This document shows positions 1 through 7,516 of a stretch of DNA of 22,531 nucleotides, in pieces. Source of the stretch: CAZMJP01 sp964566895 (GTDB lineage Bacteria; Patescibacteriota; Patescibacteriia; UBA2591; UBA6264); NCBI GenBank assembly GCA_964566895.1, contig CAZMJP010000014.1, positions 1 to 22,531 of the forward strand, given 5' to 3'. How positions within the stretch are numbered: the stretch's first letter is position 1; each line of letters opens with the position of its first letter. The notes beneath the pieces were generated by a model. It saw only the letters and a list, made by a program, of their open reading frames with translations. It was not told where the DNA came from and did not search any database. The position numbers and the translations under genes were made by a program.

Positions 1-452
1 AACTGATCCGTAATCACGACATAGAATTCAATTCTCGCTTAATAAAAAGCGGGGGCAAAATATTTATGACCCCGGAAATAAAATCATACTACCATTGCCC
101 CGATTCTTTTATTAGACTTGCCAAGCAGGGGTTTTTGAACGGCCTTTGGAATGTTTACACTCAAAAAATAGTCCCGGGCTCTCTAAAACTAAGGCATTTT
201 ATTCCTTTTTGTTTTGTCTTATCATTATTAGGAGGGATTATTCTCTCATTTTTTACCGTTTTAGGAAAATTTTTCTTGTCCGCCATTATTGGCTGTTATA
301 TCCTGACGGACGTTATTTTCTCGTTTAAAATCACTTTAAAAAACGATTTAAAATACTTTCCTTTTTTATTTATCGGCTTTTTTATTTTACATTTATCTTA
401 TGGATTCGGTTCTCTTTGGGGAATCTTAAATTATTATAAAATAAAAAAATGA
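1..452 (+). CDS. Family 2 glycosyltransferase, C-terminal part (5' end outside window)
   Basis: The reading frame is open to the left edge (first full codon at base 3), so the ATG at 66 is internal and the gene begins outside the window. The visible 149 residues start with the end of a GT-A fold catalytic domain: HDIEFNSRLIKSGGKI has the acidic D-x-E-x-N-x-R-L pattern of family 2 glycosyltransferases, followed by a YYHCPDSF segment and an amphipathic region (residues 36-60) typical of ExoA-like enzymes. Three hydrophobic segments follow (about 66-84, 87-106, 118-133), ending in LSYGFGSLWG, also typical of the ExoA-like C-terminus. The likely role is sugar transfer from a nucleotide sugar to a lipid-linked glycan at the inner face of the membrane. 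The stop overlaps the next start (ATGA), which indicates translational coupling in a polysaccharide operon. Donor and acceptor cannot be read from this fragment. Confidence 0.85.
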   Translation, partial: LIRNHDIEFNSRLIKSGGKIFMTPEIKSYYHCPDSFIRLAKQGFLNGLWNVYTQKIVPGSLKLRHFIPFCFVLSLLGGIILSFFTVLGKFFLSAIIGCYILTDVIFSFKITLKNDLKYFPFLFIGFFILHLSYGFGSLWGILNYYKIKK

Positions 453-1393
453 ATTCATTATTCTTTCTTTCTTTACCAATCGCCTTTGTATTTTCTTTTT
501 TGGTCATTCCTTTGCTTAAAAAAATCGCCATTAGATTCCGTTGTTATGACGACCCAACTGGCGATACTTTAAAAATCCACCAAAAACCAATTCCCTATCT
601 TGGCGGAGTTGGTATTTTTATTGGTTTTAGCACCGGTTTGGCCCTCGCACGGATATTTCACCAAGTTTCCGGCTTACAATCTCTTGGTCTTTTGGTCAGC
701 AGTATTGTCATTTTATTTCTTGGTTTTTGGGACGATTTAAAATGGAAAAAATCCGTTAATCCCTTTATTAAATTATTCTGCCAATTCTTGGCCGGAACAT
801 TCATTGTTTTGATTTTGATTAAAATCGGAGTTAATTTTCATTTTTCCATTTACCCCCTCTTGGCCAGCGTCATCGCCGGCTTTTATATTGTCGGCGCCAT
901 GAACGCCCTGAATATGCAAGACGGTATGGATGGCTTGGCTGGCGGAATAACCGCCGTTTCTCTAATTGGCTTCTCTATCCTATCTGCAATACAGGGCAAT
1001 ATTTCCAGTTTAATTATCTCTTTAAGTTTATTAGGAGGAATTATCGGCTTTTTAATCTATAACTGGCATCCGGCTTCGATTTTTATGGGCGATAATGGCA
1101 GCCATTTTTTAGGGTTTTTACTGGCCATTCTGGCGATTACCTTCAGCGGGCACCCTTTGTATAACCTCAAACAATTTATCGGTCCAATTCTGATCATCGG
1201 CCTACCAATTATTGACGCCTGTTGGGCCATTATCCGCCGACTAAGCCATAACCAGTCCCCCTTCTACGGCGACCGCGGCCATTTATACGACCGCTTACAC
1301 GCAAAAGGGATATCCATTAGAAAAACCGTCTTGATTTGCTACCTAATTCAAATTATAATAGTAACAATAGGGATTGTTATTTATAATTTATGA
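449..1393 (+). CDS. WecA/MraY-family polyprenyl-phosphate sugar-1-phosphate transferase
   Basis: This is a polytopic membrane enzyme of 314 residues with about ten hydrophobic segments. It should transfer a HexNAc-1-phosphate (or related sugar phosphate) from a UDP-sugar to undecaprenyl phosphate, starting a lipid-linked glycan. Family motifs are present in order: PYLGGVGI (49-56), the DD pair in FWDDLKW (93-99), NALNMQDGMDGLAGG (152-166) with the catalytic-site Asp residues, GDNGSHFLGF (214-223), and GDRGHLYDRL (274-283). The last replaces the HIHH motif of WecA and the HHHFE motif of MraY with H-L-Y-D, so sugar specificity is uncertain. The WecA/TagO branch is favoured over MraY because of the polysaccharide neighbours. 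The gene overlaps the preceding and following genes by ATGA, so all three are probably translated from one message. Confidence 0.9.
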   Translation: MNSLFFLSLPIAFVFSFLVIPLLKKIAIRFRCYDDPTGDTLKIHQKPIPYLGGVGIFIGFSTGLALARIFHQVSGLQSLGLLVSSIVILFLGFWDDLKWKKSVNPFIKLFCQFLAGTFIVLILIKIGVNFHFSIYPLLASVIAGFYIVGAMNALNMQDGMDGLAGGITAVSLIGFSILSAIQGNISSLIISLSLLGGIIGFLIYNWHPASIFMGDNGSHFLGFLLAILAITFSGHPLYNLKQFIGPILIIGLPIIDACWAIIRRLSHNQSPFYGDRGHLYDRLHAKGISIRKTVLICYLIQIIIVTIGIVIYNL

Positions 1394-2583
1394 AAATTCC
1401 CCTCTCTAACCCTGATATTACTCAAAAAGAAATAAAAAGTGTGGTCAACGTTTTAAAGACGCCTCATTTGGCTTTGGGTCCGAGATTGAAGGAATTCGAA
1501 GATAATTTTGCCAAGTATATCGGGACCAAGTATGCCATCGCGGTCAATTCAGGAACTTCGGGTCTGCATTTGCTTATTCGCGCCTTGAGGATTAAAAAGA
1601 GCGACGAAGTAATCACCACTCCTTTTAGTTTCATTTCCTCTGCCAATTGCGTTTTATACGAAGGTGCTAAACCGATATTCGTGGATATTGACCCACAAAC
1701 CCTAAATATTGACCCTAAAAAAATAGAAAAAGCAATTACTAAAAAAACCAAGGCAATGGTAATTGTAGATATTTTCGGCCATCCGGCTGATTGGGGCCCA
1801 ATTTTAAAAATCGCCAGAAAGTATAAATTAAAAGTAATTGAAGATTCATGCGAAGCAATTGGAGCAATATATAAATCACAAACTACAAATAACAAATTAC
1901 AAGCAAATTCCAAATTAAAAATTAAAAATAAAAAACAAAAATGGGTCAAATGCGGGAACTTCGGCGATGCGGGGGTGTTTGCTTTTTATCCTAACAAACA
2001 AATGACTACAGGTGAGGGCGGAATGATTGTCACCAATAATAAAAACATTGCCGACAATTGCCGCAGTATGATGAACCAAGGACGAAAGGTTGAAAATGAC
2101 AAATGGTTAGAACATTTTCAATTGGGTTATAATTATCGGATGAGCGACATAAACGCCGCTTTGGGTATTGCTCAACTTTCCAGAATTAAAGAAATCCTTA
2201 AAAAAAGAAATCAAGTGGCGGAGATGTATAATGGAAAACTAAAAAAATTCCCGCAGGTTAAGACCCCTTATTGCGCGTCAAACGCTAAAATTTCTTGGTT
2301 CGTTTATGTGATTCAATTAGATGAAAGATATACCCGCCAAGACAGAGACAAAATAATGGAAAAATTGCGGCAAAGCGGGATTCAATGCGGCAATTATTTT
2401 CAATGCATTCATTTACAGCCCTTTTACAAAAAGCTATTCGGATATAAAAAAGGAGATTTCCCCATAGCCGAATCTGTTTCCGACCGAACCATTGCTCTTC
2501 CTTTTTACAACAACTTAAAAGAAAAACAAATTGATTATATTATAAGAACACTTAAAAATGTCCTTGAAAAATTTAAAAAATAA
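1390..2583 (+). CDS. DegT/DnrJ/EryC1/StrS-family PLP-dependent sugar aminotransferase
   Basis: This 397-residue aspartate-aminotransferase-fold enzyme probably aminates a keto-sugar nucleotide, with glutamate as amino donor. Visible family features are NSGTSGLHL (53-61), TTPFSFISSANCVLYEG (76-92), the cofactor Asp in VIEDSCEAIGA (149-159), FAFYPNKQMTTGEGG (197-211) with Lys203 as the expected Schiff-base lysine, and LGYNYRMSDINAALG near residues 245-260. Residues about 163-184 form an Asn/Lys/Gln-rich insert, encoded by nearly pure A/C/T sequence, between the PLP Asp and the GNFGDAG strand, where relatives normally have only a few residues. It looks like an AT-rich spacer element captured in frame (see findings). 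The start is set by the ATGA overlap with the previous gene. The 3' end overlaps the next gene by 26 bases. The downstream dehydratase probably supplies its 4-keto substrate. Confidence 0.92.
   Translation: MKIPLSNPDITQKEIKSVVNVLKTPHLALGPRLKEFEDNFAKYIGTKYAIAVNSGTSGLHLLIRALRIKKSDEVITTPFSFISSANCVLYEGAKPIFVDIDPQTLNIDPKKIEKAITKKTKAMVIVDIFGHPADWGPILKIARKYKLKVIEDSCEAIGAIYKSQTTNNKLQANSKLKIKNKKQKWVKCGNFGDAGVFAFYPNKQMTTGEGGMIVTNNKNIADNCRSMMNQGRKVENDKWLEHFQLGYNYRMSDINAALGIAQLSRIKEILKKRNQVAEMYNGKLKKFPQVKTPYCASNAKISWFVYVIQLDERYTRQDRDKIMEKLRQSGIQCGNYFQCIHLQPFYKKLFGYKKGDFPIAESVSDRTIALPFYNNLKEKQIDYIIRTLKNVLEKFKK
1876..1941 (+). repeat. AT-rich low-complexity insert inside the aminotransferase gene
   Basis: This run is composed of repeated AAATTAC / AAATTCC / AAATTAAAAATT words with almost no G on the + strand. 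It resembles spacer sequence at 5641-5665 and 20527-20562 in the same window. It encodes a hydrophilic loop that interrupts an otherwise conserved block, keeps the frame open, and adds about 20 residues. That it is an inserted repeat is inferred. Confidence 0.5.
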
Positions 2584-4441
2584 TATTTTTAAAAAAACCA
2601 ACTTCAAAAGAATTCTGTTATTTCTTGTCGGCGACGTTGTTTTAATTTCCCTATCCTGCTGGCTGGGATTTTTACTTCGTTTTGACGGTCAAATCCCCTC
2701 CCATTACTGGCCAATGATTAAGGGATTCGTTATTGTTGCCGCCCCCCTGACTATCTTTTTCTTTTTATTGGAACGTCTTTATTCCATTTCCTGGACCTAT
2801 ATCAGCGTCCGCGAACTTCTAAAAGTCGCTCGGGGGGTTATTGCCAGTTTTTTGGGAGTCGGCGCCGCTTTATTTATTCTCCGTCACTCTCCCGTTTTTG
2901 AAGGATTTCCCCGCTCCATTATTTTTATCTCCGGGTTTCTAAGTTTCCTTTTGATCGGAGCATTTCGCTTTACTAAAAGAATTTATCTGCACGGATTTAA
3001 AATCAGTTTCAGCCGCAACGGCAAAAAAATCTCTGGCCGGCCGGTTTTAATCGTCGGCGCCGGCGAAGCCGGAGAACAATTAGTTAGACACATTTTAGGG
3101 TCAAAAGAAACCATTTATTCTCCTGTTGGGTTTGTTGACGACGACCCCGCAAAACAAAACGTGATGATTCACGGCGTCAGGGTGCTGGGAAAAAACAGCG
3201 ATTTGCCGGAAATACTCCAAAAAAACAAAGTGGAAGAAATTTTTATTGCTATGCCTTCGGCCAGTCAAAAAACAGTCAAACAAACCGTTTCCTTGGCCCG
3301 AATGGCCGGAATAGGAAAAATAAAAATTTTGCCCAGCACTAGGGAAATTCTGGCGGAAAAGATAAGCCTGAGCCATTTGCGGGAAATATCAATTGAAGAC
3401 TTGTTGGGACGGAATCCGGTGGAAATAGATATGCAATCAATTAAAAATTACATTACTAACAAGACTATTTTGGTGACCGGCGCCGCTGGTTCAATTGGTT
3501 CCGACCTTTGTCAACAGATACTAAAATTCCAGCCCCGGCATTTGATCGCTCTTGACCAGAGCGAAACCGGCACTTTTTATTTGGAAAAAAACTTAAATAA
3601 ATTATCCCCGGAAATAAAAAAGACGTTTATCATCGCCGATGTCTGCGACCAAAACAAGATTGACAAAATATTTGAAAATCTCAAACCACAAGTAGTTTTT
3701 CACGCCGCCGCCTACAAACACGTTCCCCTAATGGAAGAGAATCCTGATGAAGCGATAAAAAACAATATTTTTGGCACTTTGAATCTCGGACAAAACGCTT
3801 TAAAACACCAAGTAGAAAAATTCGTGATGATTTCCACGGACAAAGCCATTAACCCCACTTCTATTATGGGCGCCAGTAAAAGAGTTTGTGAAATGGTCTG
3901 CGTCTGGCTAAATAAGCAGAATGTGACTAAATTTTGCGCTGTCCGATTCGGCAACGTCCTGGGCAGCCAGGGCAGCGTGGTACCGGTCTTTAAAAAACAA
4001 ATTGAAAAAGGCGGGCCAGTGGAAGTCACCAACCCGGAAATGAAAAGATATTTTATGATTACGGCCGAAGCCTGTTTGTTGGTAATGCAAGCTGGAGCCA
4101 TTGGCCAAGGCGGCGAGGTTTTTGTCTTGGATATGGGCAAACCGATTAAAATTATTGATTTAGCCAAAGAAATGATCCGCTTGGCCGGTTATCGCCCGGA
4201 TGTGGATATCCCCATCGTCTTCACTGGCGTCCGTCCGGGAGAAAAATTGTTTGAAGAAATCCTGACTAAAAACGAGATTCCCACCAAAAACGAAAAAATC
4301 TTCATTGCCCAGCTGGCGGGCATGGACGAACAAAGGCTCCTGAGTTGCCTAAATGAATTTCGGCAAGGACTGAAAAATAACGACAAAGATACTTTGGTTA
4401 AAACTCTAAATGAGTTGGTGCCTGAATACCGGAATGGATAA
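2558..4441 (+). CDS. Membrane NDP-sugar 4,6-dehydratase/epimerase, CapD/WbpM/PglF type
   Basis: This 627-residue protein has four N-terminal membrane segments (about 18-40, 52-72, 92-110, 118-136), then a first nucleotide-binding Rossmann unit (VLIVGAGEAGEQ, 163-174) and a C-terminal extended short-chain dehydrogenase domain. The SDR domain begins with ILVTGAAGSIGS (304-315, NAD(P)-binding GxxGxxG). It continues with FHAAAYKHVPLMEENP (381-396), MISTDKAINPTS (424-435) and MGASKR (437-442). The Met in place of the usual YxxxK tyrosine, with Lys441 kept, is the WbpM/PglF hallmark. The family turns UDP-GlcNAc into a UDP-4-keto-6-deoxy sugar, which suits the adjacent aminotransferase and suggests a bacillosamine-like or related amino sugar. 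The length matches full-size members. The start lies inside the end of the previous gene without a clear ribosome site, implying coupling. Confidence 0.93.
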   Translation: MSLKNLKNNIFKKTNFKRILLFLVGDVVLISLSCWLGFLLRFDGQIPSHYWPMIKGFVIVAAPLTIFFFLLERLYSISWTYISVRELLKVARGVIASFLGVGAALFILRHSPVFEGFPRSIIFISGFLSFLLIGAFRFTKRIYLHGFKISFSRNGKKISGRPVLIVGAGEAGEQLVRHILGSKETIYSPVGFVDDDPAKQNVMIHGVRVLGKNSDLPEILQKNKVEEIFIAMPSASQKTVKQTVSLARMAGIGKIKILPSTREILAEKISLSHLREISIEDLLGRNPVEIDMQSIKNYITNKTILVTGAAGSIGSDLCQQILKFQPRHLIALDQSETGTFYLEKNLNKLSPEIKKTFIIADVCDQNKIDKIFENLKPQVVFHAAAYKHVPLMEENPDEAIKNNIFGTLNLGQNALKHQVEKFVMISTDKAINPTSIMGASKRVCEMVCVWLNKQNVTKFCAVRFGNVLGSQGSVVPVFKKQIEKGGPVEVTNPEMKRYFMITAEACLLVMQAGAIGQGGEVFVLDMGKPIKIIDLAKEMIRLAGYRPDVDIPIVFTGVRPGEKLFEEILTKNEIPTKNEKIFIAQLAGMDEQRLLSCLNEFRQGLKNNDKDTLVKTLNELVPEYRNG

Positions 4442-4477
4442 TTGGGCAATCGGATACTTAGGGATTAGGTATTTGGA

Positions 4478-4506
4478 TTGAAATATTTTCAAAAAACGGA
4501 TATAAT
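4478..4506 (+). promoter_or_regulatory. Sigma70-type promoter for the Wzz-like gene
   Basis: A -35 element TTGAAA (4478-4483) and a perfect -10 element TATAAT (4501-4506) are separated by 17 bp, the optimal spacing. Transcription would start near 4513, immediately before two tandem hairpins and about 60 bases before the chosen ATG. This suggests the chain-length gene can be expressed separately from the four-gene block upstream. Confidence 0.75.
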
Positions 4507-4516
4507 TAAAAAGTAA

Positions 4517-4550
4517 TCCGCCTTGACGGCGGACTCACCAATGAGGTGAG
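4517..4550 (+). repeat. Two back-to-back perfect hairpins in the wzz leader
   Basis: Hairpin 1 has arms TCCGCC (4517-4522) and GGCGGA (4528-4533) with a 5-base loop. Hairpin 2 follows at once with arms CTCACC (4534-4539) and GGTGAG (4545-4550), also with a 5-base loop. Both would sit at the extreme 5' end of the transcript from the promoter at 4478-4506. The second contains ATGAGGTGA, a Met-Arg-stop mini-frame that includes an SD-like GAGGTG. They are GC-rich islands in AT-rich DNA. They could be an RNA-stabilising 5' structure, a regulatory leader, or a copy of a dispersed palindromic repeat. Confidence 0.7.
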
Positions 4551-4572
4551 AAGCCTAAAAAAACTTAAAAAT

Positions 4573-5586
4573 ATGGAAGATTATAACATTCATCTTGACC
4601 AAAATCAGCCGAGGAAAGAACCCGAGGAGCATAAAAAGGTTCTCCATCATGAAGAAGAGGAAATAGACTTGCGGGACTACATCAATGTCTTGCTTAAAAG
4701 AAAATGGATAATTGTGGCGATTTTTTTAATTGCCGCTATTACCGCGGCCATTATCAGCCTGGTAATGCCGCAAACCTTTGAGGCGACCAATCTAGTGGAA
4801 GTCGGCAAAACAAAAGACAAAACAATTGAAAACATCACCGACATCAAGACGATTTTTGAAAGAAAAGCCACTTTAAAAGAAATCCATAAAAAGCTCGGTT
4901 TATCGGAAGAGACGAGCCTTGAAAGCGTGGCGGGAAGGTTTAAAATTGAAGAAAGCGGCAGCAAATTTATCAAAATTAAAGGCTGGGCCGAAACCCCGGA
5001 AAAGGCGGTAGAAGTTACTAACACTGTAACCCAAGTCCTACTTGACCGGCATAAAAAATTGTTTGCCGAGACAGAAAAAACTTTTAACGTAGAGATGGAA
5101 AGTATTAACAAAAGTAAAGAAAAAACTCAGACAGATATAGAGCGAATAAAAACTGTTGATATCCCTAAAACAAAAGAAGAAATTAAGCGTTTAGAACAAG
5201 ATATTCAAGAATATGAAAAAGAAATTGCTAAAAGGGGCGACATTCAATCAGATGGCCAAGGTAGAATTATTGAAAGTTATATCAATCTTTTAGCTGGGAT
5301 TAAAAATCAAAAGGAGTCAAAAGAAAGACAAATAATTGATTTTGAAAATGGGGTTAGAAATCTTGAACAACAATTAATTTCTTTAGACCAACAAATTCAG
5401 GAAAAAGAATACGAAAAAGCCTATCAAACCAAGCCAACAGAGATAGCTATCCCCGCCCTACCCCCGGAAACGAGGATTAGTCCCAAAAGAAAACAAAATG
5501 TAATGATTGCCGGCATTTTAGGACTATTTATCGGCGTCTTTTGGGCTTTCGGGGCCGAGTATTTTAGCAAATGGAAGACTGAATAA
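4573..5586 (+). CDS. Wzz-like polysaccharide chain-length determinant (PCP family)
   Basis: This inner-membrane protein has the classic polysaccharide co-polymerase layout: a charged N-terminus with EEEIDLRDYINVLLKRKW, a first membrane helix (about WIIVAIFLIAAITAAIISLV), a long external region with strongly charged coiled coil (roughly residues 175-290), a Pro-rich PPETRISPKRKQ stretch, and a second membrane helix ending a few residues before the C-terminus. Such proteins set glycan length together with a Wzy-type polymerase. No tyrosine kinase domain is attached. A GTG at 4546 would add nine residues but lies inside the leader hairpin, so I chose the ATG at 4573 (337 residues). No ribosome site stands at normal distance from it. 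The gene is the last of the polysaccharide cluster and has its own promoter. Confidence 0.85.
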   Translation: MEDYNIHLDQNQPRKEPEEHKKVLHHEEEEIDLRDYINVLLKRKWIIVAIFLIAAITAAIISLVMPQTFEATNLVEVGKTKDKTIENITDIKTIFERKATLKEIHKKLGLSEETSLESVAGRFKIEESGSKFIKIKGWAETPEKAVEVTNTVTQVLLDRHKKLFAETEKTFNVEMESINKSKEKTQTDIERIKTVDIPKTKEEIKRLEQDIQEYEKEIAKRGDIQSDGQGRIIESYINLLAGIKNQKESKERQIIDFENGVRNLEQQLISLDQQIQEKEYEKAYQTKPTEIAIPALPPETRISPKRKQNVMIAGILGLFIGVFWAFGAEYFSKWKTE

Positions 5587-5608
5587 TTAAATAATTGAAA
5601 TAAAAAAG

Positions 5609-5637
5609 AAATATCCGGCTTAATCAATCGGATATTT
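5609..5637. terminator. Bidirectional Rho-independent terminator between wzz-like and recA genes
   Basis: A perfect 9-bp stem, AAATATCCG (5609-5617) with CGGATATTT (5629-5637), encloses an 11-base loop. On the + strand the stem runs into TTTTTT up to 5640. On the - strand it is followed by TTCTTTTTTATTT. It therefore fits termination of both converging genes. Confidence 0.8.
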
Positions 5638-5670
5638 TTTATTGCCAAATTAAAAATTAAATAAACTGGA

Positions 5671-6687
5671 CTAATCTGACGAATCTTTAACGGCCTGTAA
5701 AATTTTCTTTTTCAATTCATCGGCTATTTTAGGATTCTCTTTTAAAAATTTTTTACTGGTTTCCCAGCCGGCACCGAATTTGACTTTTTCATAAGTCAAA
5801 GTGTTGCCAATCTTTTTAATTAATCCATATTTAGCTCCCAAATTTAAAAGATCGCCAAAATAGGATATCCCTTCATTATACATAATTTCAAACTCACAAA
5901 CCTTAAATGGCGGAGCTACTTTATTCTTAACGATTTTAGCCTTAACCCTATTGCCAATCACCTGATCCCCCTTTTTAATCTGAGCCGACCGTTTCAATTC
6001 AACTCTGACTGAAGAATAAAACTTTAAAGCCAATCCGCCAGTGGTAGTCTCTGGGTTGCCGAAAAAAACCCCGATTTTCATGCGAATCTGATTAATAAAA
6101 ATTACAGCCGTCTTGGTCTTACTGATAATACTAGTCAATTTCCTTAATCCCTGGCTCATTAATCTCGCCTGTAATCCCATATGCTGATCCCCCATCTCGC
6201 CCTCAATTTCTCTTTTTGGAGTTAAAGCCGCGACTGAATCAACGACAATAATATCAATCCCGTTAGAACGAACTAAAGTTTCAACGATTTCTAAGGCCTC
6301 CTCGCCACAACTCGGTTGGGAAATCAGCAAATCATCGACTTTGACCCCAATTTTCTTAGCGTATTCCGGGTCTAAAGCGTGCTCTGCATCAACATAAGCG
6401 GCTATCCCGCCCTTTTTTTGCGCTTGGGCAATAATATGAAGCGCCATCGTTGACTTTCCGGTCATTTCGTTCCCAAAAATCTCAATAACTCTACCCCTTG
6501 GTATGCCGCCAACGCCCAAAGCCAAATCCAAAGAAAGGCAACCGGTGGGAATAGTCTCCACTTCCATTTTTCTGGCTTCTCTTAATTTCATAATGCTCCC
6601 TTCGCCGAAGCGGGATTTAATTTGTTCAACGGCTGTTTGAGCCGCTTTTTGGCGATTGGATACTATATTATTTTCTTGTTTCACCAT
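5671..6687 (-). CDS. recA: RecA recombinase
   Basis: This 338-residue protein aligns with RecA along its whole length. It binds single-stranded DNA, performs ATP-dependent strand exchange and stimulates LexA-type self-cleavage. Seen are the core block PTGCLSLDLALGVGGIPRG (47-65), VDAEHALDPEYA, Walker B IIVVDSVAALTP, loop L1 region GEMGDQHMGLQAR, FINQIRMKIGVFFGNPETTTGG covering loop L2, and the KNKVAPPF segment. The Walker A is GNEMTGKST (72-80) instead of the near-universal GPESSGKT(T); the essential G-K-S/T is kept. The acidic C-terminal tail of E. coli RecA is absent. The start at 6687 has a perfect AGGAGG at 6708-6713, but 20 bases away; an in-frame ATT at 6700-6702 has ideal spacing (see findings). 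It is the last gene of the rpoB-to-recA run and ends at the bidirectional terminator. Confidence 0.97.
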   Translation of the reverse strand: MVKQENNIVSNRQKAAQTAVEQIKSRFGEGSIMKLREARKMEVETIPTGCLSLDLALGVGGIPRGRVIEIFGNEMTGKSTMALHIIAQAQKKGGIAAYVDAEHALDPEYAKKIGVKVDDLLISQPSCGEEALEIVETLVRSNGIDIIVVDSVAALTPKREIEGEMGDQHMGLQARLMSQGLRKLTSIISKTKTAVIFINQIRMKIGVFFGNPETTTGGLALKFYSSVRVELKRSAQIKKGDQVIGNRVKAKIVKNKVAPPFKVCEFEIMYNEGISYFGDLLNLGAKYGLIKKIGNTLTYEKVKFGAGWETSKKFLKENPKIADELKKKILQAVKDSSD

Positions 6688-6722
6688 ATAAACAGATAAA
6701 ATATAATCCTCCTGACTATTTA

Positions 6723-7457
6723 TTATCTATTAGTTTCCAAGACTACCCTTCGATAGATAGTCTCTTTTTTGGAATATTTTTTTTTACCTGAAATTTCAAT
6801 AATATTTAAGCCGGGCAAAAGCTCCACCCTTTCTTTAAAATAACCCTCTACCTGACTAACTGCCTGGTTATTAATAAAAACGTTTACGCCCGGCTCTGTT
6901 TTCCCTTCAATAATTAACGCTGATTCCTTAGTTACTAAATCATTTAAAGGACTAATAATTTCAATCTGAGGGCTTGATAATACTCTTTTTATACTAAAAG
7001 ATAAATAAAATAAAATCAAGAGAATAACTAAACTAATTAAAATAATTTCGGGATTTAAAATTCTTATCCTTCTCGCCCCCTCCTCCGCCCGCTCCTTTTT
7101 ACCAGTTCCATAATTAAACAAGTAGGCGACAAACAAACGAAATAAACGAGCGAACCCTTTTGCGCGCTTCGAACGGCCAAGGGAGGAAAGAAAAAAAGAA
7201 TCATAGTCTTGTTTCCACTGTCTCACAATCTCCAGGGAATTAAGGCCTAAAAACTCCGCATATCGACAAAGAGAACCGCGAGTATAAGTTGAGTTTGGCA
7301 GTTTATAAAAATCATTAGCCTCTAAAAACTCAATATACTTAACTGAGATATTAGTTTTTTTTTCTACGTCCTTCACGTCTAAACCCAACTTAAGACGAGC
7401 CTGTTTTAAAATATCGCCGAGAGTATTATTTTTGATTTCATGACAAGTAAAAGACAT
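6723..7457 (-). CDS. RodZ-like protein: HTH domain, one membrane helix, external Ig-like domain
   Basis: The 244-residue protein begins with a RodZ-type helix-turn-helix domain (about 10-80: LGDILKQARLKLGLDVKDVE, YIEFLEANDFYKLPN, TYTRGSLCRYAEFLGL). A basic linker follows (95-130), then one membrane helix (about 136-156) and a C-terminal external beta-sandwich (about 165-240, ISPLNDLVTKESALIIEGKT) of the kind seen in glucodextranase-B/Ig-like modules. RodZ connects MreB filaments to the elongation machinery and helps set rod shape. No mreB is in the window, so that role is inferred from domain order. A GGAG site six bases before the ATG supports the start. It lies 50 bases after ftsK and 35 before recA, on the same strand, suggesting co-transcription. 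Confidence 0.85.
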   Translation of the reverse strand: MSFTCHEIKNNTLGDILKQARLKLGLDVKDVEKKTNISVKYIEFLEANDFYKLPNSTYTRGSLCRYAEFLGLNSLEIVRQWKQDYDSFFLSSLGRSKRAKGFARLFRLFVAYLFNYGTGKKERAEEGARRIRILNPEIILISLVILLILFYLSFSIKRVLSSPQIEIISPLNDLVTKESALIIEGKTEPGVNVFINNQAVSQVEGYFKERVELLPGLNIIEISGKKKYSKKETIYRRVVLETNR

Positions 7458-7471
7458 AATTCACTCCGCAA

Positions 7472-7516
7472 AAACTATAAACATTAAACAATATATGAAC
7501 AAAAGGTTTATAGTTT
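7472..7516 (-). repeat. 11-bp perfect inverted repeat between ftsK and rodZ-like gene
   Basis: AAACTATAAAC (7472-7482) and GTTTATAGTTT (7506-7516) are perfect reverse complements separated by 23 bases. The distal arm includes the ftsK stop codon. Read on the coding strand, the second arm ends in TTTTTG just before the GGAG ribosome site of the rodZ-like gene. It may be a weak terminator, processing site or attenuator that separates ftsK from rodZ expression. Confidence 0.55.

Noticed and set aside
66..68. ATG at 66 as start of a 128-residue membrane protein
   Set aside because: The frame is open to the left edge and the preceding codons encode a conserved glycosyltransferase motif, so the ATG is internal.
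1464..1949. Long - strand frame opposite the aminotransferase gene
   Set aside because: It is a mirror of a strongly conserved gene, has no motif or ribosome site, and is best explained by codon bias.
4546..4572. GTG start adding nine residues to the Wzz-like protein
   Set aside because: The GTG lies in the stem of the leader hairpin and has no ribosome site; the conserved text starts well after the ATG at 4573.
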